Shown here piece by piece: positions 10,007 to 20,565 of a stretch of DNA of 64,000 bases. This DNA comes from Pectinatus sottacetonis (GTDB taxonomy: Bacteria > Bacillota > Negativicutes > Selenomonadales > Selenomonadaceae). Position numbers and translations under genes: made by a program. Below the pieces are notes generated by a model, which did no database searches, was not told the DNA's origin, and saw only the letters and a program-made list of their open reading frames with translations. The stretch spans positions 1,746,001 to 1,810,000 of the forward strand of contig NZ_WIQK01000001.1 in the NCBI RefSeq assembly GCF_015732155.1. The letters are read 5' to 3'. The first letter of the stretch is position 1. Every line of letters starts with the position of its first letter.

Positions 10007-10903
10007 ATGGGACAAAAAAATATCCGTCCTGTTAATAATAAAATTTGGACTATTGGCGAAATTTTAAAATGGACACAGAAATATTTCTCAGGGAAAAATA
10101 TAGAGTCACCGCGGCTTGATGCGGAAGTATTGCTTTCTTATGTCTTAAAAAAAGAAAGGATTTATTTATATGTTCATTTTGATGAACCCTTGCAGGAAAA
10201 TGAACTGGTGCAATTTCGCGGACTAGTGAAAAAAAGAGCGGCGAGAATACCAGTTGCTTATATTACAGGGCAAAAAGAATTTATGGGAATGACTTTTAAA
10301 GTAAATAATAATGTCTTGGTGCCTCGCCCTGAGACAGAACTGCTGGTTGAGGCAGTTATTGAACGATTGCCGCAGGATAGAGAAGCAGTGTTTGCTGATA
10401 TAGGGACAGGCTCGGGCATTATTGCGTTGTCAATAGCCAAGTTTCGGCCTGATATGAAAGCTTATGCAATAGATATATCACAAGCGGCTCTTGCTGTAGC
10501 GCAGGAAAATGCTCGGGTATTGCAGATACAGGAGCAGATAACATTTTTACAAGGAGATTTATTAGAGCCGTTAAGTAAGACTGGAATAGGACTACTGCAG
10601 GCAATAATATCAAATCCGCCGTATATTCCTTTGGCGGATATGGCAGGACTGGAGCCAGAAGTACGTAAATATGAACCTCAAAGTGCATTGACGGATAATA
10701 ATGATGGCCTTGATTTTTACCGCCGATTATTAAAGAATAGCAGAGATTTTTTAACATCAAGTGGTTTCCTGGCTTGTGAAGTTGGTATAGGGCAAGCCAA
10801 AAGAATAAAGCTCATGGCCTTGGAAAAAGGCTGGGGAAAATGTGAAATATTAAAAGATTTAGCAGAAATAGAGCGGGTAATAATAATATGGAAACAAAAA
10901 TAG
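10007..10903 (+). CDS. prmC: Release factor glutamine methyltransferase
   Basis: 298-aa SAM-dependent N5-glutamine methyltransferase acting on the GGQ motif of release factors. DIGTGSGIIALS is the SAM-binding motif I and SNPPYIP is the NPPY active-site motif. It begins 4 nt after prfA and overlaps the next gene by 16 nt, showing tight operon packing. The ribosome-binding site is weak, consistent with translational coupling. Confidence 0.93.
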   Translation: MGQKNIRPVNNKIWTIGEILKWTQKYFSGKNIESPRLDAEVLLSYVLKKERIYLYVHFDEPLQENELVQFRGLVKKRAARIPVAYITGQKEFMGMTFKVNNNVLVPRPETELLVEAVIERLPQDREAVFADIGTGSGIIALSIAKFRPDMKAYAIDISQAALAVAQENARVLQIQEQITFLQGDLLEPLSKTGIGLLQAIISNPPYIPLADMAGLEPEVRKYEPQSALTDNNDGLDFYRRLLKNSRDFLTSSGFLACEVGIGQAKRIKLMALEKGWGKCEILKDLAEIERVIIIWKQK

Positions 10904-11925
10904 TAAAAATTGTAGAAAATAATGATGAAGAAATTAAAAAAGCAGCAGAATTTATAAAAAAAGGACAGGTAGTAGCTTTTCCTACAGAAACAGTTTATGG
11001 GTTGGGGGCAAATGGTCTTAATGCTCAGGCAGCCGCTAAAATATATGAAGCTAAGGGGCGTCCATCTGATAATCCCCTCATATTACATATAGATAGTATA
11101 AAGATGCTGTCACAGATAACAACTGCAGTGCCACACATAGCTTTGGAAATTATTGCGGCATTTTGCCCCGGCCCGATAACGGTGATTGTGCCTAAAAGGA
11201 AGAATGTACCTGACCGTATTACAGGTGGACTGTCTACTGTCGGAGTAAGAATGCCCGATAATGATATTGCTAGAAAATTGATTAAGCTAGCAGGAGTTCC
11301 TATTGCAGCACCCAGTGCTAACTTATCAGGTAAGCCGAGCCCTACAACAGCAAATGCTGTTTATGAAGATTTAAAAGGACGTATTCCACTTATTCTGGAC
11401 GGTGGTTTATCCACTTTTGGTGTAGAATCAACAATTGTCGATTGTACGGAAAATATTCCGATAATTTTACGACCGGGAGCAGTAACAAAGGAAATGCTGG
11501 AAGAAATTTTTACTGAAGTAAGAATTGATCCGGCACTTGTCGGAAAAGATACAGTACCTAAGGCTCCGGGAATGAAATATCGTCATTATGCTCCTAAAGC
11601 ACCATTGATTCTCTTTAAAGGTAATGCGGCTGATATGCTGGGAGCTTTTACTAGAGAACTGGCAAAATATAAAAAAATGCATAAAAAGGTTGGCGTTATC
11701 GCAAGTCATGAAATAGTAAGTGCTCTTGGACATCAATACGCATATGACTATGGACAACAGAATAATTTATTGGAAATTGCGGCTAATTTATATAATGGTT
11801 TGAGATTTTTTGATGATAAAAATATTGACTTAATTTTGGCTGAAGGAACAATAGAAGACGGAATAGGTCTTGCTATAATGAATAGACTGAAAAAAGCTAG
11901 TGGTCAGACAATAGTTTCGGTATGA
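10888..11925 (+). CDS. sua5: L-threonylcarbamoyladenylate synthase
   Basis: 345-aa enzyme making threonylcarbamoyl-AMP from threonine, bicarbonate and ATP for the t6A37 modification of tRNAs. The N-terminal YrdC-like domain has FPTETVYGLG, AKGRPSDNPL and APSANLSG. The C-terminal SUA5 domain (about residues 210-345) makes it the long, YwlC/Sua5-type protein. The start overlaps prmC by 16 nt. Confidence 0.92.
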   Translation: METKIVKIVENNDEEIKKAAEFIKKGQVVAFPTETVYGLGANGLNAQAAAKIYEAKGRPSDNPLILHIDSIKMLSQITTAVPHIALEIIAAFCPGPITVIVPKRKNVPDRITGGLSTVGVRMPDNDIARKLIKLAGVPIAAPSANLSGKPSPTTANAVYEDLKGRIPLILDGGLSTFGVESTIVDCTENIPIILRPGAVTKEMLEEIFTEVRIDPALVGKDTVPKAPGMKYRHYAPKAPLILFKGNAADMLGAFTRELAKYKKMHKKVGVIASHEIVSALGHQYAYDYGQQNNLLEIAANLYNGLRFFDDKNIDLILAEGTIEDGIGLAIMNRLKKASGQTIVSV

Positions 11926-12041
11926 TAGAAAATCTTTTTACCAGAGTAATATATTTGCCATAATAGCTCACTATATGTTAGAATTATCTTAAAAATGATA
12001 GGTGGTGTAAAGAGCATCTATTTATAATGGATGCTGGTTTT

Positions 12042-12485
12042 ATGAAAATTGTTATTGGTTGTGACCAGGGTGCATTGACATTAAAAGAACATATAAAAGA
12101 GGTATTAAAGGAATTTAAAGACATTATAGTAGAAGATGTTGGAACATATACAACGGACTCTGTTGACTATCCCGATATTGCAGAAAAAATTTGTGATAAA
12201 ATAACATCAGGTCAAGCCGAACGCGGTATTGCCCTTTGTGGAACAGGAATTGGGATATCTATAGCCTGCAACAAGGTTAAAGGAATAAGAGCAGCATTAT
12301 GTCATAATGCATTTACAGCACGTATGTCACGTCAGCACAATGATGCTAATGTATTAGCAATGGGCGGACGTGATATTAGTTTTGGCCCAGCAGATGAAAT
12401 AGTACGTATATGGTTAACTGAGAAATTTTTAGGCGGACGCCATGAACGCCGCGTCAATAAAATTATGTCAATAGAAGACAAATAA
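12042..12485 (+). CDS. rpiB: Ribose-5-phosphate isomerase B
   Basis: 147-aa isomerase of the LacAB/RpiB family converting ribose-5-P and ribulose-5-P. MKIVIGCDQGA at the N-terminus, the CGTGIGISI loop and the HNDANVLAMGGR segment are family hallmarks. An in-frame ATG at 12027 would add five residues (MDAGF). Family N-termini favour 12042, but neither start has a strong ribosome site. Confidence 0.9.
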   Translation: MKIVIGCDQGALTLKEHIKEVLKEFKDIIVEDVGTYTTDSVDYPDIAEKICDKITSGQAERGIALCGTGIGISIACNKVKGIRAALCHNAFTARMSRQHNDANVLAMGGRDISFGPADEIVRIWLTEKFLGGRHERRVNKIMSIEDK

Positions 12486-12510
12486 TACTGTCTTTTTTAG
12501 GGGGATCTGA

Positions 12511-13755
12511 ATGAAGTTAGTGGATGATTTATCAAAAGTCGATTTAGAGATAAATAATGCAATAAATGCTGAACTTGAACGCCAGCGTAATAAACTTGAA
12601 CTTATTGCTTCTGAAAATATTGTTAGCCGTGCGGTAATGCAGGCACAGGGCAGTGTTTTGACTAATAAGTATGCAGAAGGTTATCCAGGTAAAAGATACT
12701 ATGGCGGTTGTGAGTGTGTAGATGTTGTTGAACAATTGGCAATAGATAGAGTAAAGAAATTATTTGGGGCAGAATATGCCAACGTACAGCCGCATTCTGG
12801 CGCACAGGCTAATACAGCTGTTTATTTTGCACTTTTAAATCCGGGGGATACTATTTTAGGCATGAATCTTACTGATGGAGGTCATTTGACACATGGCAGC
12901 CCAGTAAATATTTCCGGCAGGTATTTTAATGTTGTGCCATATGGTGTTAATAAAGAAACTGAACGCATAGATTATGATGTTCTGCAGAAACTAGCTGAGG
13001 AACATCATCCTAAAATGATTGTTGCGGGAGCTAGTGCTTATGCCAGAATTATTGATTTTAAGCATCTGGCAGCAATTGCAAAGTCAGTAGGAGCTTATCT
13101 GATGGTTGATATGGCCCATATTGCTGGGTTAGTTGCAGCAGGACTTCACCCTAATCCTATTGAATATGCAGATGTTGTTACATCTACAACACATAAAACA
13201 TTACGAGGTCCACGCGGCGGGATAATTTTATGTCGTGATGCAGAATTTGGTAAGCAGTTTAATAAGGCTATTTTCCCCGGAACACAGGGAGGCCCGTTGA
13301 TGCATGTTATTGCAGCAAAGGCAGTGGCTTTTAAGGAAGCCTTGAGCGATGATTTTAAAGAATATCAGCGCCAGATAATTAAGAATGCCCGGGCTTTATC
13401 AGAGGCCTTGATAGCAAATGGATTTCGTATTGTTTCTGGTGGGACAGATAATCATCTGATGCTTGTTGATTTAAGAAGTAAAAATCTAACGGGTAAAGAT
13501 GCAGAAAAAATGCTTGATGATATAGGTATAACTGTCAATAAAAATACAATACCGTTTGAACCATTAAGCCCGTTTGTTACGAGTGGGATAAGATTAGGAA
13601 CTCCAGCTCTTACGACGCGTGGTTTAAAGGAAGATGATATGGAAGAAGTGGCGTCTATTATAGCGTTGGTATTGGATAATCCAAATGATGAAATAATAAA
13701 AGTACAGGCGGCTGACAGGGTGAAAGCCTTATGCCAAAAATATCCTTTATATTAA
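12511..13755 (+). CDS. glyA: Serine hydroxymethyltransferase
   Basis: 414-aa PLP enzyme interconverting serine and glycine with tetrahydrofolate. The PLP lysine lies in [29 protein letters not shown] is a further signature. Length is typical. The start has AGGGGGA at about 12500. It sits between rpiB and upp, a common arrangement in Bacillota. Confidence 0.97.
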   Translation: MKLVDDLSKVDLEINNAINAELERQRNKLELIASENIVSRAVMQAQGSVLTNKYAEGYPGKRYYGGCECVDVVEQLAIDRVKKLFGAEYANVQPHSGAQANTAVYFALLNPGDTILGMNLTDGGHLTHGSPVNISGRYFNVVPYGVNKETERIDYDVLQKLAEEHHPKMIVAGASAYARIIDFKHLAAIAKSVGAYLMVDMAHIAGLVAAGLHPNPIEYADVVTSTTHKTLRGPRGGIILCRDAEFGKQFNKAIFPGTQGGPLMHVIAAKAVAFKEALSDDFKEYQRQIIKNARALSEALIANGFRIVSGGTDNHLMLVDLRSKNLTGKDAEKMLDDIGITVNKNTIPFEPLSPFVTSGIRLGTPALTTRGLKEDDMEEVASIIALVLDNPNDEIIKVQAADRVKALCQKYPLY

Positions 13756-13774
13756 TAATGCAGGGAGATATGAT

Positions 13775-14413
13775 ATGACGGCTGATTTAGATGTTAATGT
13801 TATTGATCATCCGCTGGTACAGCATAAATTAACCTTAATGCGGATGACTAAGACAGGAACTAAAGATTTTCGGGAGCTTCTAGAAGAAATATCAATGCTC
13901 ATGGCATATGAAATAACACGGGATCTGCCATTGACAGATATAGAAATACAGACACCTGTTGCAAAATGCACATCCAAAACACTTGATGGCAGGAAGCTTG
14001 GTTTGGTCCCTATATTGCGGGCTGGACTAGGTATGGTCGATGGTATAGTAAATTTGCTACCTACTATTAAAATTGGGCATGTGGGGATGTATCGTGATCC
14101 GAAGACGCTTAAGCCAGTGGAATATTATTGTAAGCTGCCAACAGATGTTGCGGAACGGAGGCTTATTGTGATTGACCCGATGCTGGCTACTGGAGGCTCG
14201 GCAGCTGCAGCACTATCCCTGTTAAAGAAAAAAGGTGCAAAACATATTACGTATCTTTGTTTGGTATCTGCTCCTCAGGGGATTAGAGAATTGAATAAAA
14301 TACATCCTGATATAAAAATCTATACAGCTTCAGTGGATGAGGGACTTAATGAACATGGATATATTGTACCAGGGCTTGGCGATGCCGGAGATAGATTGTT
14401 TGGGACATTATGA
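13775..14413 (+). CDS. upp: Uracil phosphoribosyltransferase
   Basis: 212-aa salvage enzyme converting uracil and PRPP to UMP. The PRPP-binding motif reads [12 protein letters not shown], and the C-terminal [12 protein letters not shown] is the uracil-binding segment. The start at 13775 has AGGGAGA upstream. Confidence 0.96.
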   Translation: MTADLDVNVIDHPLVQHKLTLMRMTKTGTKDFRELLEEISMLMAYEITRDLPLTDIEIQTPVAKCTSKTLDGRKLGLVPILRAGLGMVDGIVNLLPTIKIGHVGMYRDPKTLKPVEYYCKLPTDVAERRLIVIDPMLATGGSAAAALSLLKKKGAKHITYLCLVSAPQGIRELNKIHPDIKIYTASVDEGLNEHGYIVPGLGDAGDRLFGTL

Positions 14414-14449
14414 TATTGTGCAACATTTTATGATAATATGGAGATAACT

Positions 14450-14905
14450 ATGAATAAATACAGTCGTCCTGACTGGACAGAATATTTTCTTGATATTGCT
14501 AAGGCAGTAGGACGCCGTTCGACTTGTTTTCGTCGCCGCTACGGCGCGATAATAGTTAAAGATAAAATAATAATAAGCACTGGATATAACGGAGCACCAC
14601 GTGGTGAGGCCAATTGCATTGACACGGGAATCTGTGAACGTGAACGGCAGCATGTTCCCAAGGGACAGCGATATGAACTTTGTGTGGCAGTACATGCTGA
14701 ACAGAATGCTATAATAGCAGCTGACCCTGTTAAAATGAATGGTGCTGTAATATATATAGTAGGATATAATGAAGATGGAACTTTAGCATCGGGAAAACCC
14801 TGTCTCTTGTGCAGACGCATGATTTGCAATGCTATGATTGATAAAGTTGTATATTTGGAAGCAGATGGGTCTGTTGTAGAAAAAAAACCGCAGGAAATAT
14901 ATTGA
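14450..14905 (+). CDS. dCMP deaminase family protein (ComEB-like)
   Basis: 151-aa zinc-dependent deaminase. The zinc ligands are visible in HAEQNAI and PCLLCRRM. The protein resembles ComEB and dCMP deaminases, which convert dCMP to dUMP. The ATG at 14450 has GGAG at 14440-14443; an in-frame ATG at 14438 lacks a ribosome site. It follows upp, consistent with pyrimidine metabolism. Confidence 0.9.
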   Translation: MNKYSRPDWTEYFLDIAKAVGRRSTCFRRRYGAIIVKDKIIISTGYNGAPRGEANCIDTGICERERQHVPKGQRYELCVAVHAEQNAIIAADPVKMNGAVIYIVGYNEDGTLASGKPCLLCRRMICNAMIDKVVYLEADGSVVEKKPQEIY

Positions 14906-14960
14906 GCATCTAGAAATTTTATTTCAAGTATGGATTACGGCAGGAAATAATTTTTTTTGA

Positions 14961-14989
14961 TTGATATATTGGTTAGCTTGGGGTAAGAT
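14961..14989 (+). promoter_or_regulatory. Candidate sigma-70 promoter for the wecA-wecB pair
   Basis: TTGATA at 14961-14966, a 17-nt spacer and TAAGAT at 14984-14989, about 75 nt before the next start codon. It is preceded by a run of eight T residues that may end the comEB-like transcript. Confidence 0.4.
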
Positions 14990-15062
14990 AGTAACTGAAT
15001 CATATCATATAGATAAAAGCAGTAATTGCTTTCTACTGTATAGTAAAGGAAGTGCGCTGTAA

Positions 15063-16109
15063 ATGCCGGGTTGTTTTTTTGCCTTTTTTATTACGTTTGT
15101 TATAGTACTTTTGATAACGCCGCTGGTAATAAAATTTGCTGTGAAAACTGGTGCGATGGATACACCTGATAAAAGGAAAGTACATAGTGTTCCTATTCCA
15201 CGTCTGGGGGGATTAGGAATATATATTGGTGTTGTAGCAACAATATTGATATTAGTATCTACAACAAATATAGCTGCTGGACACAGAGATGATTTACTGG
15301 GACTGCTTGCGGGAAGCTCTTTTATTGTTATAGTGGGATTAATTGATGATTATAAAAATCTACCGGCTAAAGTTAAGCTTTTAGGGCAGATTGCAGCTGC
15401 CTGTATACTGGTTTCATTCGATGTTCGTATAGATTTTTTGACCAATCCCTTTGGCAAATGGATCTTTCTTGAATATTTATCCTTGCCTGTAACTGTTTTC
15501 TGGGTGGTGGGTCTTACTAATACGATAAATCTTATAGATGGACTTGACGGTCTGGCAGCTGGTGTTTCTACTATAGCTTCAATCACTTTGTTGTTGGTAG
15601 CTCTTCAGCAGCATGATTTTTTTGTTGTTTTTTTAACTGCTTCACTGGTAGGGGCGGGACTTGGATTTTTGCGATATAATTTTAATCCGGCTCGTATTTT
15701 TATGGGAGATACGGGAAGTATGTTTTTAGGATTTATGCTTGCAGGGATTTCTATTGTGGGAGTAGTAAAAAGTGCTACTACCATTGCTCTTATAGTTCCT
15801 ATATTGGCATTAGGACTGCCTATTTTGGATACAACTTTTGCAATTATTCGCCGTTACAGAGGTGGAACCCCCATTTTTAAACCGGATAAAGGGCATCTTC
15901 ACCACCGATTGCTGGATCTTGGATTTACACAGCGACAGGCGGTTTTGCTCATGTATGTTTTCAGTAGTTTTTTAGGATTAAGTGCTATTGCATTGACACA
16001 GGTCAATGAATATACTGGATGTATAATATTGATTTTTATAGTGCTAGTTATTATTTATGGGGCAAAGAAAATCGGTATATTTCATCCTAAAAATAATCTT
16101 CATGTATAA
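15063..16109 (+). CDS. wecA: Undecaprenyl-phosphate N-acetylglucosaminyl-1-phosphate transferase
   Basis: 348-aa polytopic membrane enzyme of the WecA/TagO/MraY superfamily that loads a sugar phosphate onto undecaprenyl phosphate. The motifs NTINLIDGLDGLAAG and FMGDTGSM are the catalytic cytoplasmic loops, and HLHHRLLDLG is the sugar-recognition loop. It starts cell-surface polymer synthesis and is paired with a UDP-GlcNAc 2-epimerase gene. It could equally be called tagO. Confidence 0.9.
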   Translation: MPGCFFAFFITFVIVLLITPLVIKFAVKTGAMDTPDKRKVHSVPIPRLGGLGIYIGVVATILILVSTTNIAAGHRDDLLGLLAGSSFIVIVGLIDDYKNLPAKVKLLGQIAAACILVSFDVRIDFLTNPFGKWIFLEYLSLPVTVFWVVGLTNTINLIDGLDGLAAGVSTIASITLLLVALQQHDFFVVFLTASLVGAGLGFLRYNFNPARIFMGDTGSMFLGFMLAGISIVGVVKSATTIALIVPILALGLPILDTTFAIIRRYRGGTPIFKPDKGHLHHRLLDLGFTQRQAVLLMYVFSSFLGLSAIALTQVNEYTGCIILIFIVLVIIYGAKKIGIFHPKNNLHV

Positions 16110-16189
16110 AAATTATAATATAGAAGAATAAGGTTTTAAGGTTGTTTAGCAGCCCCCGGTTTTTACTTATACCGGCAGGAGGAAAAATA

Positions 16190-17314
16190 ATGAAAAGTAA
16201 GATAAAAGTAATGACTGTTTTTGGCACCAGACCTGAGGCAATTAAAATGGCTCCAGTTATATTAGAATTGGCAAAGCATGAAGAAATAGAACCTGTTATT
16301 ACGGTTACTGCTCAGCATAGGGATATGCTTGACCAAGTATTGCATTTGTTTTCTATAACACCTGATTATGACCTCAATATAATGGCTAGTGGACAGACTT
16401 TATTTGATATAACCAGCAAAGCAATGAAGGGATTGGATAAGGTTTTTACGCAGGAAAATCCTGATTTGGTACTTGTGCATGGTGATACTACGACTACTTT
16501 TGCCGGTGCTTTGGCAGCTTATTATCACGAAATAGCAGTAGGTCATGTGGAGGCGGGTCTGCGGACTAATAATAAATATTCGCCATTTCCAGAAGAAATG
16601 AATAGAAAATTGACAGGTGCTTTAGCTGATTTGCATTTTGCCCCTACGCAGATGGCAGCAGATAATCTTATGCGGGAAAATATTCCTAAAAATAAAATTT
16701 TTATTACAGGAAATACTGTTATTGACGCATTACATAAAACGGTTTGCGATGATTACCAGTTTAGTAGTAAGTTACTGCAGAATATAGATTATAAGAAAAA
16801 ACGCGTTATCTTGGTAACAACACATAGAAGAGAAAATTTAGGGGAACCTATGCGTCATGTTTATAAAGCTATGCGGCAGATAGTTTCAGAATACCAAGAT
16901 GTTGAGATTGTTTTTCCGGTGCATAAAAATCCTAAAGTGCGTGAAGTAGTCAATGAAGAATTGGGAAATTTGCCAGAGGTACATCTTATAGATCCTTTGG
17001 ATTATGAACCATTTGCAAATTTGATGCATCGTTCTTATCTGATACTTACCGATTCTGGTGGTATCCAGGAAGAAGCTCCATCTTTAGGAAAACCGGTATT
17101 GGTTTTGCGTGATACTACAGAGCGTCCAGAAGCAGTAAGGGCGGGGACTATAAAACTAATTGGGACACAGCGTGATCGTGTTTATAAAGAAATTAAGGAA
17201 CTACTTGATGACAAGAATGAATACATCCGTATGTCCAGTACGTCTAATCCCTATGGAGATGGTAAGGCATCTATTCGTATAGTTGATGCTATACTTTCTC
17301 ATTATAATTGTTAG
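16190..17314 (+). CDS. wecB: UDP-N-acetylglucosamine 2-epimerase (non-hydrolysing)
   Basis: 374-aa epimerase making UDP-ManNAc from UDP-GlcNAc. VFGTRPEAIKMAP at the N-terminus, HVEAGLRT and TDSGGIQEEAP are diagnostic. The start at 16190 has AGGAGGA at 16177-16183; an upstream TTG at 16142 has no ribosome site. It probably works with the preceding transferase in teichoic acid-like or polysaccharide linkage-unit synthesis. Confidence 0.95.
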   Translation: MKSKIKVMTVFGTRPEAIKMAPVILELAKHEEIEPVITVTAQHRDMLDQVLHLFSITPDYDLNIMASGQTLFDITSKAMKGLDKVFTQENPDLVLVHGDTTTTFAGALAAYYHEIAVGHVEAGLRTNNKYSPFPEEMNRKLTGALADLHFAPTQMAADNLMRENIPKNKIFITGNTVIDALHKTVCDDYQFSSKLLQNIDYKKKRVILVTTHRRENLGEPMRHVYKAMRQIVSEYQDVEIVFPVHKNPKVREVVNEELGNLPEVHLIDPLDYEPFANLMHRSYLILTDSGGIQEEAPSLGKPVLVLRDTTERPEAVRAGTIKLIGTQRDRVYKEIKELLDDKNEYIRMSSTSNPYGDGKASIRIVDAILSHYNC

Positions 17315-17364
17315 AATGAAAAATGCCGCATAAGCTTAAATCGTATTATTAACTGATAATGAGA

Positions 17365-17408
17365 CTGTTGTATTAAATATTTTTATAAAAAGATATATAA
17401 TACAACAG
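17365..17408. repeat. Long inverted repeat downstream of wecB
   Basis: A near-complete 20-bp hairpin beginning CTGTTGTATTA and ending TAATACAACAG, with one mismatch and one wobble, lies 50 nt after the wecB stop. No clean T run follows, so it may be an mRNA 3-prime end or an unrelated palindrome. Confidence 0.55.
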
Positions 17409-17599
17409 CACTGATTATGATTATTATTGGAATGAGTTTTCAACGGAGGAATGTGAAATTAGTAACTATCATATAAGAACTATAATGTTAAGAATCTTTC
17501 TATAAAGGAATATATTTATAATATGAATTATATTATAAAACAAATTATTATCATGATTTTACATTGGATATCTTACATGAAGCAAAGGATGTGTCTGTT

Positions 17600-19285
17600 A
17601 TGAATTTAAAGGTTAGAATGTATTTGTCGTATGCAATTGTAATAATTTTAACAGGAATTGTAGGAGTTTTTTCATTGTATTCCTTGGCCTCAGTAAATGC
17701 GCGTCTTACTGAATTAGGAACTAAAAAAGTACCTAAAATTGTTTTGATGTCGGATATAAGCAAAAATTTGGGTTTGTATTTATCTGATCAGCAGAGTATA
17801 TTATTAAGTTCTAATTCCAGTAATAGTGCTGATATGCAAAAAAATGAACAATTAATAGATGAAGATTTTCAAAAATTATATAAAACATCATCGTCGCAAT
17901 ACAAACCATCTATTAAAAAGACAATAAACATATGGCAGGATTATAAGGCAGCAGCTAATAAACGAATACAGATGATACAGTCAGGACAGGAACTGCATAG
18001 TGAGGCTGTGGCAGCACAGACAGATAAGATTGATATATTGCGTAAACAGCTTAGTAGTGATATAAATAAGTATTTTACCGTTACTAAGGATGAGGCAGCA
18101 AGGGATGTTACAGACGGTAGTGCATCATATACCAAAACGAAATGGGTCACGACGATAGGACTATTGATTGTGCTGATATTAGGAATGATAATAGCAACTA
18201 TTGTTACACGGTATATGGATAAATTTATTAAAGATTTTTTACTTGTGTCGCAAAAGGTGTCTGAAGGAGATCTGAAACAGCAGATAAATTTTGCTGGTAA
18301 TGACGAATTTGGACAAATGGCAGAAGTTTATAACAAAACTGTACGAAATATACGAGAACTATTAAAGACTATCCAAGCAACGGCAAATAATGTTGCTTCT
18401 ACAGTTTCTCAGGTTGCCAATGGAGCAGACCAGTCTGCAAATGCTATTCAAAGTATAGCCCAGTCAGTTACTGTTGTTGCCCAGTCAGCAGATAAACAGG
18501 CTAAAGGGATAAACCAATCTACTAAGGACACAGAAAGCGCAACGCAGTATATGCAGAAAGTATCAGCGGATGCCAAATCTGCTGCCGATGATGCAGAAAA
18601 AACACTTAATACTGCAAATGAAGGAACACAGATAATGTTTGCTACTATCGATCAGATGAAGGTTATAGAAGAAACAACCAAACGTTCTTCAAATGTTATA
18701 TCAACATTGGGTGACAGATCCAAAGAAATTGGGCAGATAGTTGATACTATTTCAGGAATAGCCGGTCAGACAAATTTATTGGCATTGAATGCAGCTATAG
18801 AGGCAGCTCGCGCTGGTGAACAGGGCAAGGGGTTTGCGGTGGTTGCAGAAGAAGTGCGAAAACTTGCTGAACAGTCACAGGAAGCAGCCCAGCAGATTGC
18901 TGAACTAATAGGGAAAATACAAAAAGAGACGCAGGCAGCTGTTGATGCTATATCATCAGGTACAGGAGAAGTCCAGCAGGGAATGGAATCAGTCAACAAA
19001 TCGGGGGAAGCTTTTTCCAACATAATGCAGACTACAGCGTCTGTTGCCATGCAGGTCAGAGAAATGTCGGAAACGATGGCTGAAGTTGCGAAAAACGGCG
19101 AAAATATATTAGGAAAAATGCAGGATGTTGATAATGAAACTAAAGTAGTAGTAGGCGAAATGGAAAATACTTCTGCTTCGACAGAACAGCAATCAGCATC
19201 AATGGAAGAAATATCAGCTTCCTGTCAAAATTTACAGGAATTAGCTGATAAACTGTTGACCCAGACCAAGAAATTTAAAATATAA
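17600..19285 (+). CDS. Methyl-accepting chemotaxis protein
   Basis: 561-aa transmembrane chemoreceptor. A first membrane segment (about residues 9-30), a four-helix-bundle type periplasmic domain of about 150 residues, a second membrane segment (about 181-205), a HAMP domain and the signalling domain follow in order. The CheA/CheW hairpin reads [20 protein letters not shown]. The ATG at 17600 has AAAGGATG upstream; an upstream TTG at 17564 is not supported. The ligand is unknown and no other chemotaxis gene is in the window. Confidence 0.93.
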   Translation: MNLKVRMYLSYAIVIILTGIVGVFSLYSLASVNARLTELGTKKVPKIVLMSDISKNLGLYLSDQQSILLSSNSSNSADMQKNEQLIDEDFQKLYKTSSSQYKPSIKKTINIWQDYKAAANKRIQMIQSGQELHSEAVAAQTDKIDILRKQLSSDINKYFTVTKDEAARDVTDGSASYTKTKWVTTIGLLIVLILGMIIATIVTRYMDKFIKDFLLVSQKVSEGDLKQQINFAGNDEFGQMAEVYNKTVRNIRELLKTIQATANNVASTVSQVANGADQSANAIQSIAQSVTVVAQSADKQAKGINQSTKDTESATQYMQKVSADAKSAADDAEKTLNTANEGTQIMFATIDQMKVIEETTKRSSNVISTLGDRSKEIGQIVDTISGIAGQTNLLALNAAIEAARAGEQGKGFAVVAEEVRKLAEQSQEAAQQIAELIGKIQKETQAAVDAISSGTGEVQQGMESVNKSGEAFSNIMQTTASVAMQVREMSETMAEVAKNGENILGKMQDVDNETKVVVGEMENTSASTEQQSASMEEISASCQNLQELADKLLTQTKKFKI

Positions 19286-19300
19286 TAAAATATTTTACCG

Positions 19301-19340
19301 GCCTGCTAGGGAGTAAAATCTCATGGCAGGCTATTTTTAT
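19301..19340 (+). terminator. Intrinsic terminator of the chemoreceptor gene
   Basis: gcctgc at 19301-19306 pairs with gcaggc at 19326-19331, followed by a T-rich run, 16 nt after the stop codon. Confidence 0.65.
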
Positions 19341-19752
19341 ATCCAATTTAAATAAAAATAAATAAAAATAGATAAAAAATTTTTTGCCTTATAAAATGAT
19401 AATAATAAATGAAAAAGCATTTTTTATTTATTATTTGTTGTATAATTTTATAATAATTTTATAATAATATAATATTAAATATTATAAAAGTACCGTTTGA
19501 CATAAATATAAAATAAATATAATATTTATATATTAATTTTACTTTTTCCGTAATACAGAAATGTGTAATATTATAATATAATTAGCATTATGACTTTGAT
19601 AATAATATATAAAAAATGTTATGTGAATATATATTATTGTTTTGGTTTATAATAGATGGTTTTAATTTATTTGGGGACAGTATGACTTCTGCTGAAATGC
19701 AAAATTAAAATTTTCCTCATATAAAACTGTTAAATTGTAAGGAGATGTACAT
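19341..19752. other. AT-rich gap upstream of modA, without a gene
   Basis: Very AT-rich stretch of about 410 nt. A possible promoter is TTGACA at 19497-19502 with TAATAT at 19520-19525, and another TATAAT lies at 19648-19653. I saw no convincing ModE operator and no Moco-type riboswitch core. Confidence 0.35.
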
Positions 19753-20565
19753 ATGAGATTAGGAAAAAGTTTTATGATGGCAGCTACCGTTATATTAGTG
19801 GGAATGCTGATGTTTTCTATGGCTGGCTGCGGACAGCAGATTAGTGAAAAAAAAGCCGTTCAGCCTGCCAAGGAAAAAATTGTTGTTTCAGCGGCAGCCA
19901 GTTTAAAAGATGTAATGGGAGCATTGAAAAAAGAATATGTTAAAAATAATCCCAATGTGGATCTTACATTTAATTTAGCATCCAGTGGATCGTTGCAGCG
20001 GCAAATAGAGCAGGGAGCTCCAGCGGATATATTCATTTCGGCAGCGCAAAAACAGATGAATGCGCTTGAACAAAAAAAGCTGCTAGCAGATGGGACGCGC
20101 AAAAATCTTTTAGTTAACACAATAGTTTTAATAACCCCTAAGGATAACAAAGCTGGAATAAAAAAATTCTCTGATCTTACAACTGCTAAGGTGCATAAAA
20201 TAGCTATGGGAGATCCTAAAAGTGTTCCAGCTGGACAGTATGCACAGCAAATTTTTGTGAGTCTTAAATATCTTGATGCGGTAAAGCCAAAATTAGTTTA
20301 CGGTAGTGATGTTCGTGCTGTTCTTACATGGGTAGAAAATGGAGAGGCTGATTGCGGACTTGTTTATAAAACGGATGCTGCTATATCTGATGAAGTGAAA
20401 ATTATCGCTCAGGCTCCTGCTGGAACGCATAAACCGATAATATATCCTGTGGCAATATTAAAATCAACAAAAAATATGGAAGCGGCGAAGAAATTTGTTG
20501 ATTTTTTACAGACACCGGAAGCAGCAAAAATATTTGAAAAATATGGTTTTTCTCCTGCTAAATGA
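19753..20565 (+). CDS. modA: Molybdate ABC transporter, substrate-binding lipoprotein
   Basis: 270-aa extracellular solute-binding protein for molybdate or tungstate. The signal peptide ends in a lipobox (SMAGC, Cys about residue 26). VSAAASLKDVMGAL, ASSGSLQRQIEQGAPAD and the late GLVYKTDA are ModA signatures. The start at 19753 has AAGGAG upstream. The stop overlaps the modB start (ATGA). Molybdenum supply fits the Mo-nitrogenase genes 11 kb away. Confidence 0.95.
   Translation: MRLGKSFMMAATVILVGMLMFSMAGCGQQISEKKAVQPAKEKIVVSAAASLKDVMGALKKEYVKNNPNVDLTFNLASSGSLQRQIEQGAPADIFISAAQKQMNALEQKKLLADGTRKNLLVNTIVLITPKDNKAGIKKFSDLTTAKVHKIAMGDPKSVPAGQYAQQIFVSLKYLDAVKPKLVYGSDVRAVLTWVENGEADCGLVYKTDAAISDEVKIIAQAPAGTHKPIIYPVAILKSTKNMEAAKKFVDFLQTPEAAKIFEKYGFSPAK

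Noticed and set aside
19341-19752. Moco riboswitch or ModE operator upstream of modA
   Set aside because: No conserved core or clear palindrome could be recognised; the AT-rich repeats are low complexity.
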